From positions 91,194-155,193 of the forward strand of contig NZ_JAQITB010000002.1 in NCBI RefSeq assembly GCF_028618515.1: a stretch of DNA of 64,000 bases. The letters are read 5' to 3'. A model generated the notes under the pieces. That model was not told the DNA's origin and ran no database searches. It saw only the letters and a program-made list of their open reading frames with translations. Source of the stretch: Bartonella sp. ML69XJBT. GTDB lineage: Bacteria; Pseudomonadota; Alphaproteobacteria; Rhizobiales; Rhizobiaceae. Positions 1 through 11,773 of the stretch are shown here, piece after piece. Both the position numbers and the translations under genes were made by a program. Every line of letters begins with the position of its first letter. Within the stretch, counting starts at the first letter, position 1.

Positions 1-1
1 A

Positions 2-1366
2 CGTCTCAAAAAAAAGTCCAGCTTTTCTTGGATTCAGCGTGGATTAACGCCAATGCAAAAGACAAGGATTATGGCTCTTGGTATTCCAGGGATTGGTTTT
101 CGTACGGAAATTCGTCGTTTTTATCCAAGTGGATCTATGGTTTCGCATATTCTCGGCATGGTGAATGTTGATAATCAGGGCATAGCTGGTATGGAAAAAT
201 ATATTGATGATGCTGGCTTGAGTGCTTTGCGTGCTGCTGGTCTTGCAACAGAAGAATCATTAAACCCAGTTCAGCTTTCAATTGATGTGCGACTTCAGGC
301 CATTGTGCATGATGAACTTGTTAAGGCCATGAAGCGTTATAAAGCGATTGCTGCAGGAGCTGTTATTTTAAATATCCACACAGGAGAAGTTTTGGCTTTG
401 GCATCACTTCCAGATTTTGACCCTGGAAATCCTGCTGATGCTCTGAAAAGTGATCGTTTTAATAGAATGACAGCTGGGACTTTTGAAATGGGATCTATTA
501 TTAAAAGTTTTACAACCGCAATGGCACTTGATTCAGGACTTTTTCATTTGAATAGTGTTATTGATGCTTCAAACCCTATTCAGGCAAGTAAAAATTACTT
601 CATTCGTGATTTCCATGGAAAAAATCGTCCCTTAACAGTTTGGGAAGTTTTTATTTATTCTTCCAATATTGGTTCTGCTAAGGAGGCTTTGGCGGTAGGA
701 ATTGACGGACATCGTGATTTTTTAAAACGACTTGGTTTACTTGATCGATTGACAATAGAATTGCCTGAGGTCGCCCATCCTGTCGTGCCACATCATTGGA
801 AGGATATCCATTCTATGACGATTTCTTTTGGGCATGGTATGGCAACAACGCCTTTGCAAACAGCTGTAGGTGCTGCTGCTCTTATGAATGATGGTTGGTG
901 GATTGATCCTACTTTTTTAAAACGCACAAAAGAACAAGCTTTGCAACATGCGAAAAAAGTTTTACAGGCCAAAACGAGTCAAAATATGCGTTATCTTTAT
1001 AAATTAAATAGCAATATAGGTTCTGGACGTAATGCAAAAGTAGAAGGTTATCGTGTTGGTGGTAAAACAGGAACAGCTGAAAAAGTTGAAAATGGAAAAT
1101 ATTCTAAAACAAAAAATTTTAATAGTTTCCTTTCTGCCTTTCCTATAGAAAATCCTTCTTATGTTGTTTTAACTATTATCGATGAGCCTCAACCTGAAGA
1201 GGGGCAGCGTTCAGCAACAGCAGCAATGAATGCAGGGCCAATGCTTGCTAATATCATCCGCCGTTCAGCGAGTTTTTTGGGAATAAAACCAGATTTCGAA
1301 AAAGAATACGAGCCTCTTTTGAGCACAAAGAACAATTCGAAATTTGTTAAGCAACGACAGAATTAA
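2..1366 (+). CDS. ftsI: Peptidoglycan transpeptidase FtsI (PBP3), 5'-truncated by window edge
   Basis: Septal class B penicillin-binding protein that cross-links peptidoglycan at the division site together with FtsW. The frame is open to the first bases of the window, so the cytoplasmic tail, membrane anchor and part of the pedestal domain lie outside; the ATG at 53 is an internal methionine. The transpeptidase domain shows the three active-site motifs in order: SIIK (about base 494), SSN (about base 659) and KTG (about base 1063, in GGKTGTAEK). About 454 residues are visible, as expected for a protein of roughly 560-580 residues. It is the first gene seen of the dcw cluster, and murE follows after 17 bases. 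Confidence 0.95.
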   Translation, partial: RLKKKSSFSWIQRGLTPMQKTRIMALGIPGIGFRTEIRRFYPSGSMVSHILGMVNVDNQGIAGMEKYIDDAGLSALRAAGLATEESLNPVQLSIDVRLQAIVHDELVKAMKRYKAIAAGAVILNIHTGEVLALASLPDFDPGNPADALKSDRFNRMTAGTFEMGSIIKSFTTAMALDSGLFHLNSVIDASNPIQASKNYFIRDFHGKNRPLTVWEVFIYSSNIGSAKEALAVGIDGHRDFLKRLGLLDRLTIELPEVAHPVVPHHWKDIHSMTISFGHGMATTPLQTAVGAAALMNDGWWIDPTFLKRTKEQALQHAKKVLQAKTSQNMRYLYKLNSNIGSGRNAKVEGYRVGGKTGTAEKVENGKYSKTKNFNSFLSAFPIENPSYVVLTIIDEPQPEEGQRSATAAMNAGPMLANIIRRSASFLGIKPDFEKEYEPLLSTKNNSKFVKQRQN

Positions 1367-1383
1367 GATAAAGGTACGTTATC

Positions 1384-2835
1384 ATGTTGTTTGGAACAGT
1401 TTTTGCAGAATGTTTTGAAGATGAAAAGCTTTCTTCAATGGAAATAACAGGAATAACTGCAGATTCTCGGCAAGTTTTGCCAGGTTATGTTTTTGTAGCT
1501 ATTCAAGGAAATCAAGCTGATGGCAAACATTATATTAATGATGCACTAAAACGTGGTGCACGAGCAATTGTGACAGATTCTCATGTTGTCTTTAAGGATT
1601 TATCTGTTCCCCTTTTACGTGTTGGTAATGTTCGTCATAGTTTAGCAATAGCAGCGGCACGTTTTTATGGTTCTCAACCTGAAACGGTCGTTGCCGTGAC
1701 AGGGACAAGTGGTAAAACATCTGTTGTCTCTTTCATTCGGCAGATTTGGACTCACGTTGGATTATGTGCGGCAAGTATAGGAACGGTAGGTGTCATTTCT
1801 CCTCATCGGAATGATTACGGTTCTCTTACAACACCTGATCCAGTTATTTTACAACGTCTTCTTTCTGAAATTGCTCATGAGGGTGTTACTCATGCTGCCC
1901 TTGAAGCATCTTCGCATGGAATTGATCAAAATCGACTTGATGGGGTCCATTTAACTGCTGGCGCCTTTACCAATTTAGGGCGTGATCATATGGATTATCA
2001 CGCATGTGTAGAGGATTACTTATGTGCTAAAATGAGGCTGTTTGATACGCTTTTGCCTGAAGATGCTCCTGCTCTGATTTTTGCCGATGATATTTATTCG
2101 CAAAAGGTTATTGATACCGTCAAGAAAGCACGCCGTCGTGTTTTAACAGTTGGGCGTAAAGGGCAATTTATCACTATTAATCGTGTTGAGCATCAACGTT
2201 CAAAACAGTGTATTGAGTGTCGTGTGGAAAACGATATCTATACATTTGATTTGCCTTTAGCGGGAGATTTTCAGGTGACCAATGCGCTTATGGCGGCGGG
2301 ACTCGCAATTGCAACAGGTGTTTCTCCAGATAAGGTGTTTCGTTCTTTGGAAAGTTTGCAAGGAGCACCTGGGCGGTTAGAGTTGGTTGGAAAGACAGAG
2401 AATAATGCTCCTGTTTATATCGATTATGCGCATAAACCAGAAGCTTTAGAACAGGTATTGCTTTCTGTTCGTCCCTTTACGCAAGGACGTTTGATCCTTG
2501 TTTTTGGTTGCGGTGGTGATCGTGATCAAGGAAAAAGACCCTTGATGGGAAAAATCGCAGAAAATAAAGCTGATATTGTCATTGTAACGGATGATAATCC
2601 TCGCACGGAAATACCAAAAAAAATTCGTCAAGATATTTTACAAGCAGCGCCCAAAGCCATCGAAATAGCAGATCGTGGTGAGGCTATTGCTTATGCAATT
2701 GGGCTATTAAAAGCAGGGGATACATTAATCATTGCTGGAAAAGGTCATGAGAATGGTCAAATTATAGGGCAAAAAACATATCCTTTTTCAGATCGCTTGA
2801 AAGTGATTGAGGCTTTACAGGAACGGATTAAATGA
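1384..2835 (+). CDS. murE: UDP-MurNAc-tripeptide synthetase MurE (meso-DAP adding)
   Basis: Cytoplasmic Mur ligase that adds the third residue to UDP-MurNAc-L-Ala-D-Glu using ATP. The 483-residue protein has the usual length and three Mur ligase domains. The ATP loop is VTGTSGKTS near residue 105. The DNPR motif near residue 400 (DDNPRTE) is the signature of enzymes that use meso-diaminopimelate rather than lysine. The ATG at 1384 has only a weak ribosome site upstream (AAAGGTA). The stop overlaps the murF start in an ATGA arrangement, which points to translational coupling. Confidence 0.95.
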   Translation: MLFGTVFAECFEDEKLSSMEITGITADSRQVLPGYVFVAIQGNQADGKHYINDALKRGARAIVTDSHVVFKDLSVPLLRVGNVRHSLAIAAARFYGSQPETVVAVTGTSGKTSVVSFIRQIWTHVGLCAASIGTVGVISPHRNDYGSLTTPDPVILQRLLSEIAHEGVTHAALEASSHGIDQNRLDGVHLTAGAFTNLGRDHMDYHACVEDYLCAKMRLFDTLLPEDAPALIFADDIYSQKVIDTVKKARRRVLTVGRKGQFITINRVEHQRSKQCIECRVENDIYTFDLPLAGDFQVTNALMAAGLAIATGVSPDKVFRSLESLQGAPGRLELVGKTENNAPVYIDYAHKPEALEQVLLSVRPFTQGRLILVFGCGGDRDQGKRPLMGKIAENKADIVIVTDDNPRTEIPKKIRQDILQAAPKAIEIADRGEAIAYAIGLLKAGDTLIIAGKGHENGQIIGQKTYPFSDRLKVIEALQERIK

Positions 2836-4262
2836 CAGCTTTATGGAATAAACAAGCACTTGTTTCTGCAATCGGTGGTTTTGTCGTGGGGCATTTGCCA
2901 GAAACTTTTTCTGGAGTTTCTATCGATACTCGTTCTTTAGAAGAAGGCGAGATTTTTTTCTGTATTAAGGGGCATCATCTTGATGGCCATGATTTTGCCC
3001 TGCAAGCTTATGAGCGAGGTGCTGGTGTTCTTATTGTTGCGGAAAATCGTTTAGCGGATATGGAAAAAATATCTGCTCCACTCATTGTTGTTCCTGATGT
3101 TTTACAAGCCTTAGAAAAGCTTGGAAAAGCTGCGCGTAAGCGTTCAAAGGCTAAAATTATTGCGGTAACAGGATCTGTGGGGAAAACAACAACAAAAGAA
3201 GCTCTCAAACAAGTGTTGACAGCTGTTGGGAGGGTTCACGCTAATCCTGCTTCTTTGAATAATCACTGGGGCGTGCCGCTTACCTTGGCACGAATGCCTG
3301 AGGAGAGTGATTATGGTATCTTTGAAATTGGTATGAATCATAAGGGTGAAATTCGCCCTTTGGTTAAGTTGGTTCATCCACATATTGTTCTCATTACACA
3401 TATTTCTGCGGCGCATATGGGTTTCTTTAAAAACCTTGAGGAAATTGCTGATGCAAAAGCTGAAATTTTTGAAGGACTGGATAAGGAGGGGATTGCTGTT
3501 TTAAATGCAGATAGTGATTTTTTTTCTTATTTAGTCCAAAAAGCAAAGCAATGTGGTGTGAAAAAAATCTTAAGCTTTGGTGAGACTCAAAACGCTGATT
3601 ATCAGGCTCGAGATATACGTCTTCTCACAGAGAATTCCTCTGTGACTGTCCGTATTTTGGGGCAAGAGAGAGAAATTCAAATCGGAGCTCCTGGACGACA
3701 TATTGTACAAAATAGTTTAGCGGTTATTGCTGTTTGTGATGCTCTTGGTGTTGATTTGGAATCCATTTTACTTTCTTTAAGTGGTTTTTCTCTTCAGAAG
3801 GGGCGTGGTGTTCGTTATCGATTGGCTTTACCAAATGGGGGCGAATTTTCTTTAATTGATGAAAGCTATAATGCAAATCCTGCATCTATGTGTGCGGCTC
3901 TTGATTTGCTTGCTATAGGGCCGGTAGGGAGCTGTGGTCGGCGAATTGCTATTTTGGGTGATATGCTGGAGTTGGGTGCTTATAGTGAAAAACTCCATCG
4001 TGATTTAGTAAAGCCAGTCTCTCTTTCTGGTGCTAATCCCGTTTTTTTATTTGGTGAGGCAATGAAGTTTTTGTCCTCTGATCTGTCTGCCTCTGTGAAG
4101 GTTCACTATGCTGAAAATGCTGAAAAAATTTTACCGCTTATTTTTGCAGAAGTTTCCCATGGAGATCTGCTTATGATCAAGTCATCCAATAGTCTTTATT
4201 CATCAGATATTGTGAGGGCATTGCTTGATCGCTATAAGGTTGTTTCTTTCTCGTTGAAATAG
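2832..4262 (+). CDS. murF: UDP-MurNAc-tripeptide--D-Ala-D-Ala ligase MurF
   Basis: Last of the cytoplasmic Mur ligases; it attaches the D-Ala-D-Ala dipeptide made by Ddl. The 476-residue protein has the P-loop [14 protein letters not shown] near residue 110 and the central-domain stretch [10 protein letters not shown] near residue 165. The C-terminal ligase domain contains [11 protein letters not shown] near residue 340, a MurF hallmark. It overlaps the murE stop by four bases, and mraY follows 13 bases downstream, so murE-murF-mraY look like one transcript. Confidence 0.95.
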   Translation: MTALWNKQALVSAIGGFVVGHLPETFSGVSIDTRSLEEGEIFFCIKGHHLDGHDFALQAYERGAGVLIVAENRLADMEKISAPLIVVPDVLQALEKLGKAARKRSKAKIIAVTGSVGKTTTKEALKQVLTAVGRVHANPASLNNHWGVPLTLARMPEESDYGIFEIGMNHKGEIRPLVKLVHPHIVLITHISAAHMGFFKNLEEIADAKAEIFEGLDKEGIAVLNADSDFFSYLVQKAKQCGVKKILSFGETQNADYQARDIRLLTENSSVTVRILGQEREIQIGAPGRHIVQNSLAVIAVCDALGVDLESILLSLSGFSLQKGRGVRYRLALPNGGEFSLIDESYNANPASMCAALDLLAIGPVGSCGRRIAILGDMLELGAYSEKLHRDLVKPVSLSGANPVFLFGEAMKFLSSDLSASVKVHYAENAEKILPLIFAEVSHGDLLMIKSSNSLYSSDIVRALLDRYKVVSFSLK

Positions 4263-4275
4263 GTTTTTTTATATC

Positions 4276-5346
4276 ATGATGCTGTTTTTATCTTTGCTTA
4301 GTGATTGGCTTCCAGGAGTCAATGTTTTTCGTTATATTACTTTTCGCACTATAGCAGCTATGCTTACATCTGGGCTTATTGTGTTTTTGTTTGGTCCTAG
4401 CATTATTGCCTCTCTTAAATTGCGGCAGGGAAAAGGGCAACCTATTCGCGCTGATGGACCTCAAACGCATTTTAAAAAGGCGGGAACACCTACTATGGGT
4501 GGGCTGATGATTTTAACGGGCATTGTGGTATCTGCGCTTTTGTGGTGTAATTTATCAAATATTTATTTTTGGGTATCGCTGTTTGTTATGCTTTGTTTTG
4601 GAGTGATCGGCTTTTATGATGATTATCTTAAGGTTACAAAACAAACACATAAAGGGTTTTCTGGTAAAGCACGGTTAAGTTTGGAGTTTCTTGTTGCGGC
4701 AATGGCTGCTTTTATATTCTTACAAGTTGGCTCGCCGGGATTAGCTTTGCCCTTTTTGAAAGAATATTTCATCAATTTGGGTTGGTTTTTTATTCCTTTT
4801 TCTGCTGTCGTTGTTGTTGCAACGGGAAATGCGGTTAACTTGACTGATGGTCTTGATGGACTTGCTATTGTTCCTGTCATGGTTACTGCTTTGTCTTTTG
4901 CTCTGATTGCTTACCTTTCTGGTAATATTAATTTTGCTGATTATTTACAAATTCATTATGTCTCAGGAACAGGTGAATTGGCTGTTTTATTGGGCGCTGT
5001 TGTTGGTGCAGGTCTTGGCTTTTTATGGTTTAATGCACCACCTGCGGCTATTTTTATGGGGGATACTGGCTCGTTGGCTCTTGGTGGACTATTGGGTAGT
5101 GTTGCTGTCGCCACCAAGCATGAAATTGTTTTGGCGCTTATTGGGGGACTTTTTGTTCTAGAAGGTTTTTCAGTTGTTATTCAGGTTGGTTATTTTAAAT
5201 TAACCAAAAAGCGTGTGTTTCTCATGGCTCCGATACACCATCATTTTGAGAAAAAAGGATGGACGGAAAGCCAAGTAGTGATACGTTTTTGGATTATTTC
5301 GATCGTGCTTGCATTGATTGGTCTTTCAACACTTAAATTGCGGTAA
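4276..5346 (+). CDS. mraY: Phospho-MurNAc-pentapeptide translocase MraY
   Basis: Integral membrane enzyme that transfers phospho-MurNAc-pentapeptide to undecaprenyl phosphate to make lipid I. The 356 residues form about ten hydrophobic segments. Family motifs are visible: [11 protein letters not shown] near residue 55, the DDYLK acidic pair near residue 116, the [10 protein letters not shown] motif near residue 196, and the [12 protein letters not shown] loop near residue 317. The product is the substrate of MurG, encoded three genes downstream. Confidence 0.96.
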   Translation: MMLFLSLLSDWLPGVNVFRYITFRTIAAMLTSGLIVFLFGPSIIASLKLRQGKGQPIRADGPQTHFKKAGTPTMGGLMILTGIVVSALLWCNLSNIYFWVSLFVMLCFGVIGFYDDYLKVTKQTHKGFSGKARLSLEFLVAAMAAFIFLQVGSPGLALPFLKEYFINLGWFFIPFSAVVVVATGNAVNLTDGLDGLAIVPVMVTALSFALIAYLSGNINFADYLQIHYVSGTGELAVLLGAVVGAGLGFLWFNAPPAAIFMGDTGSLALGGLLGSVAVATKHEIVLALIGGLFVLEGFSVVIQVGYFKLTKKRVFLMAPIHHHFEKKGWTESQVVIRFWIISIVLALIGLSTLKLR

Positions 5347-5350
5347 AGCT

Positions 5351-6751
5351 TTGATTTCTGTTACATGTTATAAGGGAAAAAAAGTTGCCCTGTTTGGATT
5401 AGGGCAATCAGGATTAGCAGCTGCACAAGCGTTGATGCGTGGTGGTGCGCAAGTGGTTGCTTGGGATGATAATCTTTCCAGCATACAAGAGGCTTTTCAG
5501 AAAGATATTCCAACAAGAGATCTTCGTCATGAAGATTGGTCAGAGTTTGTTGCATTGATTTTGGCTCCCGGTGTTCCTTTAACTTATCCTAAACCTCATT
5601 GGGTTGTTGAAAAAGCGCGTCAAGCAAATATAGAAATTATTGGCGATATTGAATTATTTGTGCGTGCACGTTATCGTTTTTTACAGCATTATGGTTTTTG
5701 TGATAGGGATGTTCCGTTTATTGCTATTACCGGCACAAATGGGAAGTCGACAACGACAGCTTTACTTACGCATTTATTAGAACAAATGGGTTATGATGTG
5801 CAGATGGGCGGAAATATTGGAACAGCAATATTGATGCTTAAGCCATTTGTAAAAAAACGTATTTACGTGATTGAATGTTCATCGTTTCAAATTGATCTTA
5901 CTCCTTCTCTTCGACCAACTATTGGGATTTTATTGAATTTAACACCTGATCATATCGATCGCCATGGTAGTTTTGCGCATTATGTGGAAGCCAAAAGACA
6001 TCTCGTTGCTAGAGCATCTCGTGCTTTTATTTCAGTAGATGATGCATCTTGTCAGGCTTTGTATAAACAATTGCTTGATGAAGGTCATCACGTTGAAGCA
6101 GTTTCCAAGGAACATTTGCTAGAAAATGGTTTTTATGCGGATGGAACTAAGCTCTTTTCTGTTTGTCAAGGACAGTCTCAGATGTTGGCAGATCTCGCAT
6201 CTATGACGGCATTGCGCGGTCGTCATAATGCGCAAAATGCTCTTATGGCATTAGCGACATTACAGGCTTTAAAAATAACTGATCCACATATGAATCAGTA
6301 TTTAGCAAGTTATCAAGGGTTGCCTCATCGTATGCAGCAGGTGCGTCAAATGGGATCAGTTCTCTTTATCAATGATAGCAAGGCAACTAATGCCGATGCA
6401 GCTTCTCCCGCACTTTCTGCTTTTCATGATATTTTTTGGATTGTTGGGGGGCTGCCAAAAGAAGGTGGAATTGATTCTCTTAGAGGATTTTTTCATAAAA
6501 TTCACAAAGCTTATTTAATTGGGAGTGCAGCAGAAGAATTTGCCGGTGTTATTGGATGTTCTTTTCCTGTTTCAATGAGCTTAACTTTGGAACATGCGGT
6601 GCGTGAAGCTGCTGCTGATGCAAGGCTCTTTAAGGCGAAAGAGGTTGTGGTCCTCTTTTCACCGGCTTGTGCAAGTTATGATCAATTTAAAAATTATGAA
6701 GAGCGTGGGGAAGAATTTATTTCTTTTGTTATGCAGTTAAAAGAAACATGA
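5351..6751 (+). CDS. murD: UDP-MurNAc-L-Ala--D-Glu ligase MurD, TTG start likely
   Basis: Cytoplasmic ligase that adds D-glutamate to UDP-MurNAc-L-Ala. Motifs are GLGQSG near residue 16 (N-terminal Rossmann fold), the P-loop [14 protein letters not shown] near residue 120 and [10 protein letters not shown] near residue 330. The frame stays open upstream into mraY without any ATG near the conserved N-terminus. A TTG at 5351 gives the family-like start [16 protein letters not shown]; a farther TTG at 5318 would overlap mraY. I chose 5351 by fit to the family. The protein has about 466 residues. A 129-base gap separates it from ftsW. Confidence 0.92.
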   Translation: MISVTCYKGKKVALFGLGQSGLAAAQALMRGGAQVVAWDDNLSSIQEAFQKDIPTRDLRHEDWSEFVALILAPGVPLTYPKPHWVVEKARQANIEIIGDIELFVRARYRFLQHYGFCDRDVPFIAITGTNGKSTTTALLTHLLEQMGYDVQMGGNIGTAILMLKPFVKKRIYVIECSSFQIDLTPSLRPTIGILLNLTPDHIDRHGSFAHYVEAKRHLVARASRAFISVDDASCQALYKQLLDEGHHVEAVSKEHLLENGFYADGTKLFSVCQGQSQMLADLASMTALRGRHNAQNALMALATLQALKITDPHMNQYLASYQGLPHRMQQVRQMGSVLFINDSKATNADAASPALSAFHDIFWIVGGLPKEGGIDSLRGFFHKIHKAYLIGSAAEEFAGVIGCSFPVSMSLTLEHAVREAAADARLFKAKEVVVLFSPACASYDQFKNYEERGEEFISFVMQLKET

Positions 6752-6880
6752 ATTTTAAAAAAGCCTTTTCACGTTAATACTCCGGAATCTTTTTTTGTGT
6801 AATTTAGTTTTTGAAGTGTATGTTACAGGGAGTGGGAACCATATCGCTTTGAAGAGAATTATGACAAAGATAAGGTAGAT

Positions 6881-8038
6881 ATGATGGTTACGCGTGCTGA
6901 TAGAGACCCAATTGCTAATTGGTGGTGGACGATTGATCGCTCTATCTTTGCTGCTTGTTTGATTCTCATGGGGATTGGCATCATGCTGTCTTTTGCTGCG
7001 AGTCCCACTATCGCAAAAAAAATCGGCATAGCTGATAGTTTTTATTTTGTACGCTGGCATATCATTTTTAGTATTCCAGCGTTTTTTACGATGATTACTG
7101 TTTCTTTTTTTTCACTTCGTAATATTCGCCGTTTATGTGCTCTTTTGCTTGTTGTAACGCTTGTTCTTATGGTTGCAACCTTATTCTTTGGTCCAGAATT
7201 AAAGGGAGCGCGGCGCTGGATTCCTCTGTTTGGTTTTTCTGTACAAGCTTCAGAGTTTATGAAACCCGCTTTTGTGGTGATGTCTGCTTGGCTTTTTTCA
7301 GAACAGATAAGGCGTAGAGGTATTCCTGGCTATACGCTTGCTACTGTACTTTATGCTTTTTGTTGTGTGCTTCTCGTTTTACAGCCTGATATTGGTCAAA
7401 CACTTTTAATCAGTGCAATATGGGGCGGTCTGTTTTTTGTTGCTGGTGTGCCTCTTACTGTTATTTTTCTCTTTATCATTTTAGGATTGCTAGGAATTGT
7501 TTTTGCTTATTTTTCTCTGCACCATGTCCGCGAACGTATCAATGCTTTTTTGACAGGCGAAGGTGATACCTTTCAGGTGGATGTTGGACGTGAAGCTATT
7601 TTGAATGGTGGTTGGTTTGGGCAAGGTCCAGGAGAGGGGACGGTAAAACGTATCATTCCTGATAGCCATACAGATTTCGTGTTTTCCGTTGCTGCTGAAG
7701 AATATGGTATTATCCTTTGTCTTTTCATTATGATGCTGTTTGGCTTTATCGTTATGCGCTCATTGTATATAGCAATGAATACGCGTGATTCATTTATACG
7801 TCTTGGTATTACTGGTATAGCGATGATGATTGGCTTTCAATCAGCGATTAATATGGCTGTTAATCTTCATTTAATACCTCCAAAAGGTATGACATTGCCG
7901 TTTATTTCTTATGGTGGTTCCTCTATGATGGCGATTGCATTTTCGATGGGGATTTTGCTTAGTTTAACACGTCGCTGGCCAGAAGCACGCCTTTCAGCTT
8001 TTTCTTCTCCTTCTGTTTTGGATACCGCTTATGAGTGA
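6881..8038 (+). CDS. ftsW: Septal peptidoglycan glycosyltransferase FtsW
   Basis: SEDS-family membrane protein that polymerises lipid II at the septum with FtsI. The 385-residue protein has about ten membrane segments. SEDS signatures are visible: LKGARRWI near residue 108, QPDIGQT near residue 168 and FISYGGSSM near residue 346. ATG codons at 6881 and 6884 are both possible starts. The gene ends eight bases inside murG, so the two are probably coupled. The 129-base space upstream is the largest so far in the cluster and could carry a promoter, but I cannot define one. Confidence 0.95.
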   Translation: MMVTRADRDPIANWWWTIDRSIFAACLILMGIGIMLSFAASPTIAKKIGIADSFYFVRWHIIFSIPAFFTMITVSFFSLRNIRRLCALLLVVTLVLMVATLFFGPELKGARRWIPLFGFSVQASEFMKPAFVVMSAWLFSEQIRRRGIPGYTLATVLYAFCCVLLVLQPDIGQTLLISAIWGGLFFVAGVPLTVIFLFIILGLLGIVFAYFSLHHVRERINAFLTGEGDTFQVDVGREAILNGGWFGQGPGEGTVKRIIPDSHTDFVFSVAAEEYGIILCLFIMMLFGFIVMRSLYIAMNTRDSFIRLGITGIAMMIGFQSAINMAVNLHLIPPKGMTLPFISYGGSSMMAIAFSMGILLSLTRRWPEARLSAFSSPSVLDTAYE

Positions 8039-9167
8039 TAAAAAAGTTGTGGTTTTGGTGGCTGGTGGTACAGGAGGACATCTTTTTCCTGCTGAAGCTC
8101 TTGCTGCTGAATTAAGACAGCGTGGATATGATGTTCATTTGGCAACGGATGGAAGGGCTCAAGGTTTTGTACGCTGCTTTGATGAAACGCACACACATAT
8201 TATTTCATCGGCAACATTTACACGACGTCATCCTTTTGCATTGATAAAAACATTTTGGACTTTGTTAAGGGGAATGAGGCAATCTTTGCTGCTTTTTTAT
8301 AAACTGCGTCCTGTTCTTGTCGGTGGATTTGGAGGCTATCCTAGCTTTCCTCCTGTTGTTGTTGCTGCTTTCATGCGGCGGGTAACATTTATTCATGAAC
8401 AGAATGCCGTTATGGGACGTGCTAATCGGGCGTTAGCACGTTTTGTGCGTGCAATAGCAGGTGGTTTGTTATCGCAAAATAATGCTTACGCTCATAAAAT
8501 ATTTTTGACAGGAAATCCTGTGCGTGAGGCTGTTCTTAAAGCAGCAGAAGTTCCTTATCATCCTTCTGCAAATGAAGATCCCTTTCATTTCTTGGTTTTT
8601 GGTGGAAGCCAAGGGGCTTCTGCTTTTTCACGAATTGTTCCTGAAGCAGTTACTTTGTTGGATGAGGGGATACGTAAACGCTTACGAATTGTTCAGCAAG
8701 TTCGAGGTGAAGCTGAAGAGTTAATAAAAACCTATCACGAGTTAGGTGTGCAAGCAGAAGTTGCCTCTTTTTTTGATGATATGGCTGAGCGTATGGCACG
8801 GTCTCATTTCATTTTATCACGTGCTGGTGCCTCATCTGTTTGTGAAATAGCTGTTATTGGTCGGCCTGCTTTGCTTGTTCCCTATCCCCATGCTTTAGAT
8901 CATGATCAGGCAGCAAATGCTGCATTGCTTGCGCGTGTGGGGGGAGCTCAAATTGTATCAGAAAAAGATTTGAACGGACAAAGACTTGCTGCTCTCTTAA
9001 CAGAAGCTTGTTGTAAGCCACACTTATTAGAAAAGCAGGCGCTTGCTGCAAAAAAAGTTGGACAACCTCGTGCAACTATTCGCCTTGCTGATATGGCTGA
9101 AGCATTGATTGCAGGGCGCTCATTATCAGATATAAAAGAGGAGTTTTTTGATGAAAATGCCGCTTAA
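8031..9167 (+). CDS. murG: Lipid II synthase MurG
   Basis: Peripheral inner-membrane GT-B glycosyltransferase that adds GlcNAc from UDP-GlcNAc to lipid I. The 378 residues include the N-terminal glycine loop [10 protein letters not shown] near residue 12, the second glycine-rich loop [10 protein letters not shown] near residue 98, FGGSQGA near residue 190 and the UDP-GlcNAc pocket around [10 protein letters not shown] near residue 260. It starts inside ftsW and ends 17 bases past the murC start. Confidence 0.95.
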   Translation: MSDKKVVVLVAGGTGGHLFPAEALAAELRQRGYDVHLATDGRAQGFVRCFDETHTHIISSATFTRRHPFALIKTFWTLLRGMRQSLLLFYKLRPVLVGGFGGYPSFPPVVVAAFMRRVTFIHEQNAVMGRANRALARFVRAIAGGLLSQNNAYAHKIFLTGNPVREAVLKAAEVPYHPSANEDPFHFLVFGGSQGASAFSRIVPEAVTLLDEGIRKRLRIVQQVRGEAEELIKTYHELGVQAEVASFFDDMAERMARSHFILSRAGASSVCEIAVIGRPALLVPYPHALDHDQAANAALLARVGGAQIVSEKDLNGQRLAALLTEACCKPHLLEKQALAAKKVGQPRATIRLADMAEALIAGRSLSDIKEEFFDENAA

Positions 9168-10578
9168 TATAGGTGTGATCCATTTTGTTGGAATCGGTGG
9201 TATTGGCATGAGTGGAATTGCAGAGGTTTTTCATAATTTTGGCTATAAAGTTCAAGGATCAGATCAGGTTGATAGCGCAAATGTAGAGCGTTTACGGAAA
9301 AAAGGAATTACCATTCATATAGGTCATCATCCTGAAAATTTAGGGAATGCAGAGGTTGTTGTATTTTCTACAGCTATTAAGAAAACAAATCCTGAATATA
9401 TTGCTGCGAAAGAGCAGCATTTGCCACTGGTGAGGCGTGCGGAAATGCTCGCGGAGCTTATGCGCTTTCGTCGGGCAATTGCTGTTGGAGGTACACATGG
9501 TAAAACAACAACTACATCCATGATAGCAGCACTTCTTGATGCTGGTTGTTTTGATCCGGTAGTGATTAATGGCGGTATTATTAATGCTTATGGCACCAAT
9601 GCTCGTATGGGGGAGGGTGATTGGATGGTTGTTGAGGCCGATGAGAGTGACGGTACATTTTTAAAATTGCCTGCTGATATTGCGGTTATTACCAATATTG
9701 ATGCTGAGCATTTGGATCATTATGGAAATTTTTCGGCTTTGCGTCAAGCTTTTCGGAAGTTTGTCGAAAACGTTCCTTTTTATGGCTTTGCTGTTTTATG
9801 CCTTGATCATCCAGAGGTTCAATCGTTGGCTAGCCGTATTGATGATCGTTGGGTGATTACTTATGGCGCAAATCCACAAGCAGATGTCCGTTTTTTAAAT
9901 CTTTCGATGGAAGGTCAAAAAACGCATTTTGATGTTCTTATTCGTTCACGCAAGACAGGGAAAAAGACTGAGTTGAAAAATTTGACTTTGCCCATGTCTG
10001 GGCAACATAATATTTCTAATGCAACGGCGGCAATTGCAATTGCTCATGAACTTGGTATTGCAAATGAAGCTATAAAAAAGGGACTAGCAGAATTTGCTGG
10101 AGTAAAACGGCGTTTTACGCAAACAGGAAGTTGGCATGGCGTTGAAATATTTGATGATTATGGGCACCATCCTGTTGAAATAAAGGCTGTTTTACGTGCT
10201 GCGCGTGAGAGTGCAAAAGGGCGCGTGATTGCTATTGCACAACCCCATCGTTATTCACGTTTGTCTAATTTATTTGATGATTTTGCTGCTTGTTTTAATG
10301 ATGCAGATACAGTGCTCATTGCACCCGTTTATGCAGCTGGTGAAGAGCCAATCGTTGGTTTTGGAGCTAGAGAATTGGTGGAACATATTAAAATGGCTGG
10401 TCATCGTGATGTGCGTTTGATTCACGGTCTGGAAGATGTTGTTTCTATTGTCTCTACATTTGCCCAGTCTGGGGATTATGTTGTTTTTCTTGGTGCTGGT
10501 AATATCACACAATGGGCTTGTGCGTTGCCTCATCAGTTGGCGGTATTTGATGGAAATGATGAACTTTCAACAGATTGA
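9151..10578 (+). CDS. murC: UDP-MurNAc--L-alanine ligase MurC
   Basis: First amino-acid-adding ligase of the stem peptide pathway. It shows the N-terminal GIGGIGMSG loop near residue 12, the P-loop [12 protein letters not shown] near residue 112, and the EADESDGTF and DDYGHHPVE motifs typical of MurC. The ATG at 9151 follows a good ribosome site (GAGGAG) and lies inside the end of murG; an in-frame TTG just before it is less likely. The protein has 475 residues, the usual size. Confidence 0.95.
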   Translation: MKMPLNIGVIHFVGIGGIGMSGIAEVFHNFGYKVQGSDQVDSANVERLRKKGITIHIGHHPENLGNAEVVVFSTAIKKTNPEYIAAKEQHLPLVRRAEMLAELMRFRRAIAVGGTHGKTTTTSMIAALLDAGCFDPVVINGGIINAYGTNARMGEGDWMVVEADESDGTFLKLPADIAVITNIDAEHLDHYGNFSALRQAFRKFVENVPFYGFAVLCLDHPEVQSLASRIDDRWVITYGANPQADVRFLNLSMEGQKTHFDVLIRSRKTGKKTELKNLTLPMSGQHNISNATAAIAIAHELGIANEAIKKGLAEFAGVKRRFTQTGSWHGVEIFDDYGHHPVEIKAVLRAARESAKGRVIAIAQPHRYSRLSNLFDDFAACFNDADTVLIAPVYAAGEEPIVGFGARELVEHIKMAGHRDVRLIHGLEDVVSIVSTFAQSGDYVVFLGAGNITQWACALPHQLAVFDGNDELSTD

Positions 10579-11533
10579 TGGTGAGGCGCTGTTCGCGCGA
10601 TTGCAACTGCTGTTTTGCGGAGTAAAAGGAAAACTTACGCCTAATATGGATATGCGTAAGGTAACGTGGTTTCGCACAGGTGGGCTAGCAGAGCTTTTTT
10701 ATCAGCCTGCTGATGAAGAGGATTTAGCCTTTTTTCTGCAAAATTTGCCTGAATCTATTCCTATAACAATTGTAGGGATTGGTTCTAATCTTTTGGTGCG
10801 TGATGGAGGAATTCCTGGTGTTGTTATTCGTCTTTCAGCCAAAGGTTTTGGGCAAATACGACAAGTTTCTGCAAAGCGTTTTTTGGTTGGTGCTGCTACC
10901 GCGGATAAACATTTAGCAGCAGCAGCGCTAGAAGCTGAAGTTGCAGGTTTTCATTTTTATTATGGTATTCCTGGTGGTCTTGGAGGGGCTCTCAAAATGA
11001 ATGCAGGAGCTAATGGTGTTGAAACGGCTGCTCGTGTTGTTGAGGTTTATGCATTTGATCGTAGAGGACAGCGTCATATTTTAAGTCTCAAGGATATGCA
11101 CTATTCTTATCGCCATTGTGTCGTTCCTGAAGATCTTATTTTTACCGCTGCTTTGTTGGAAGGTGAATTAGGAAAGTATGACAATATTCGTGCTGCTATG
11201 GATGAAGTTGCACTGCATCGAGAAACAGTACAGCCTGTTCGCGAAAAAACAGGTGGTTCAACTTTTAGAAATCCTGAAAATACATCTGCATGGCGTGTTA
11301 TTGATGAAGCAGGATGCCGTGGTTTGCAGATTGGTGGAGCTCAGATGAGTGAAATGCACTGTAATTTTATGATCAATACTGGGCACGCAACAGGTTATGA
11401 TCTTGAAGCTTTGGGAGAGGCAGTGCGTGCTCGTGTTTTTGCTCATTCAGCCCACCTTTTACAGTGGGAAATACAACGTATTGGTCAATTTAAACAAGGA
11501 CGTATTGTTCCCTCTTTTGACCCGTTTCATTAA
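10556..11533 (+). CDS. murB: UDP-N-acetylenolpyruvoylglucosamine reductase MurB
   Basis: FAD enzyme that reduces UDP-GlcNAc-enolpyruvate to UDP-MurNAc. FAD-binding motifs are visible: [12 protein letters not shown] around base 10775, and [15 protein letters not shown] around base 10965. GGSTFRNP near base 11251 carries the catalytic serine region, and the product has about 325 residues. The start lies inside the end of murC; ATG codons at 10550, 10556 and 10559 are in frame and the exact one is uncertain. The open frame runs further upstream through murC but without family similarity. murA is not in the window. Confidence 0.93.
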   Translation: MMNFQQIDGEALFARLQLLFCGVKGKLTPNMDMRKVTWFRTGGLAELFYQPADEEDLAFFLQNLPESIPITIVGIGSNLLVRDGGIPGVVIRLSAKGFGQIRQVSAKRFLVGAATADKHLAAAALEAEVAGFHFYYGIPGGLGGALKMNAGANGVETAARVVEVYAFDRRGQRHILSLKDMHYSYRHCVVPEDLIFTAALLEGELGKYDNIRAAMDEVALHRETVQPVREKTGGSTFRNPENTSAWRVIDEAGCRGLQIGGAQMSEMHCNFMINTGHATGYDLEALGEAVRARVFAHSAHLLQWEIQRIGQFKQGRIVPSFDPFH

Positions 11534-11773
11534 TTGATTCGGTGTATAAAAAATTGGTAATAAAAAATTGAGTCATTTCAAAGAGATAATGAAAAAAATC
11601 CATTAAGAATCAATAAATTAACAAAGAAACTCTTGCGTCATGCGCTTCAGTCTGATTCATTATGCAAAATGCTAGGCTATTGATTCGCAAGGATAAATCT
11701 TAGCATTTCCCGTATATGGTGTTAGTGGTTTTTATGTAGTCTATATCTAGTAGACATAAGAGGGCAAGTTGTT
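11534..11773 (+). other. Intergenic space before ddl
   Basis: A 240-base AT-rich gap inside the otherwise compact cluster. It holds no gene. It is a plausible place for a promoter for the ddl-ftsQ-ftsA group, and a small imperfect inverted repeat (GTCTA/TAGAC) lies near 11739-11755. No clear terminator is visible after murB. Confidence 0.4.

Noticed and set aside
53..55. ATG at 53 as the start of ftsI
   Set aside because: The frame is open to the window edge and the residues before it fit the FtsI pedestal domain; the gene starts outside the window.
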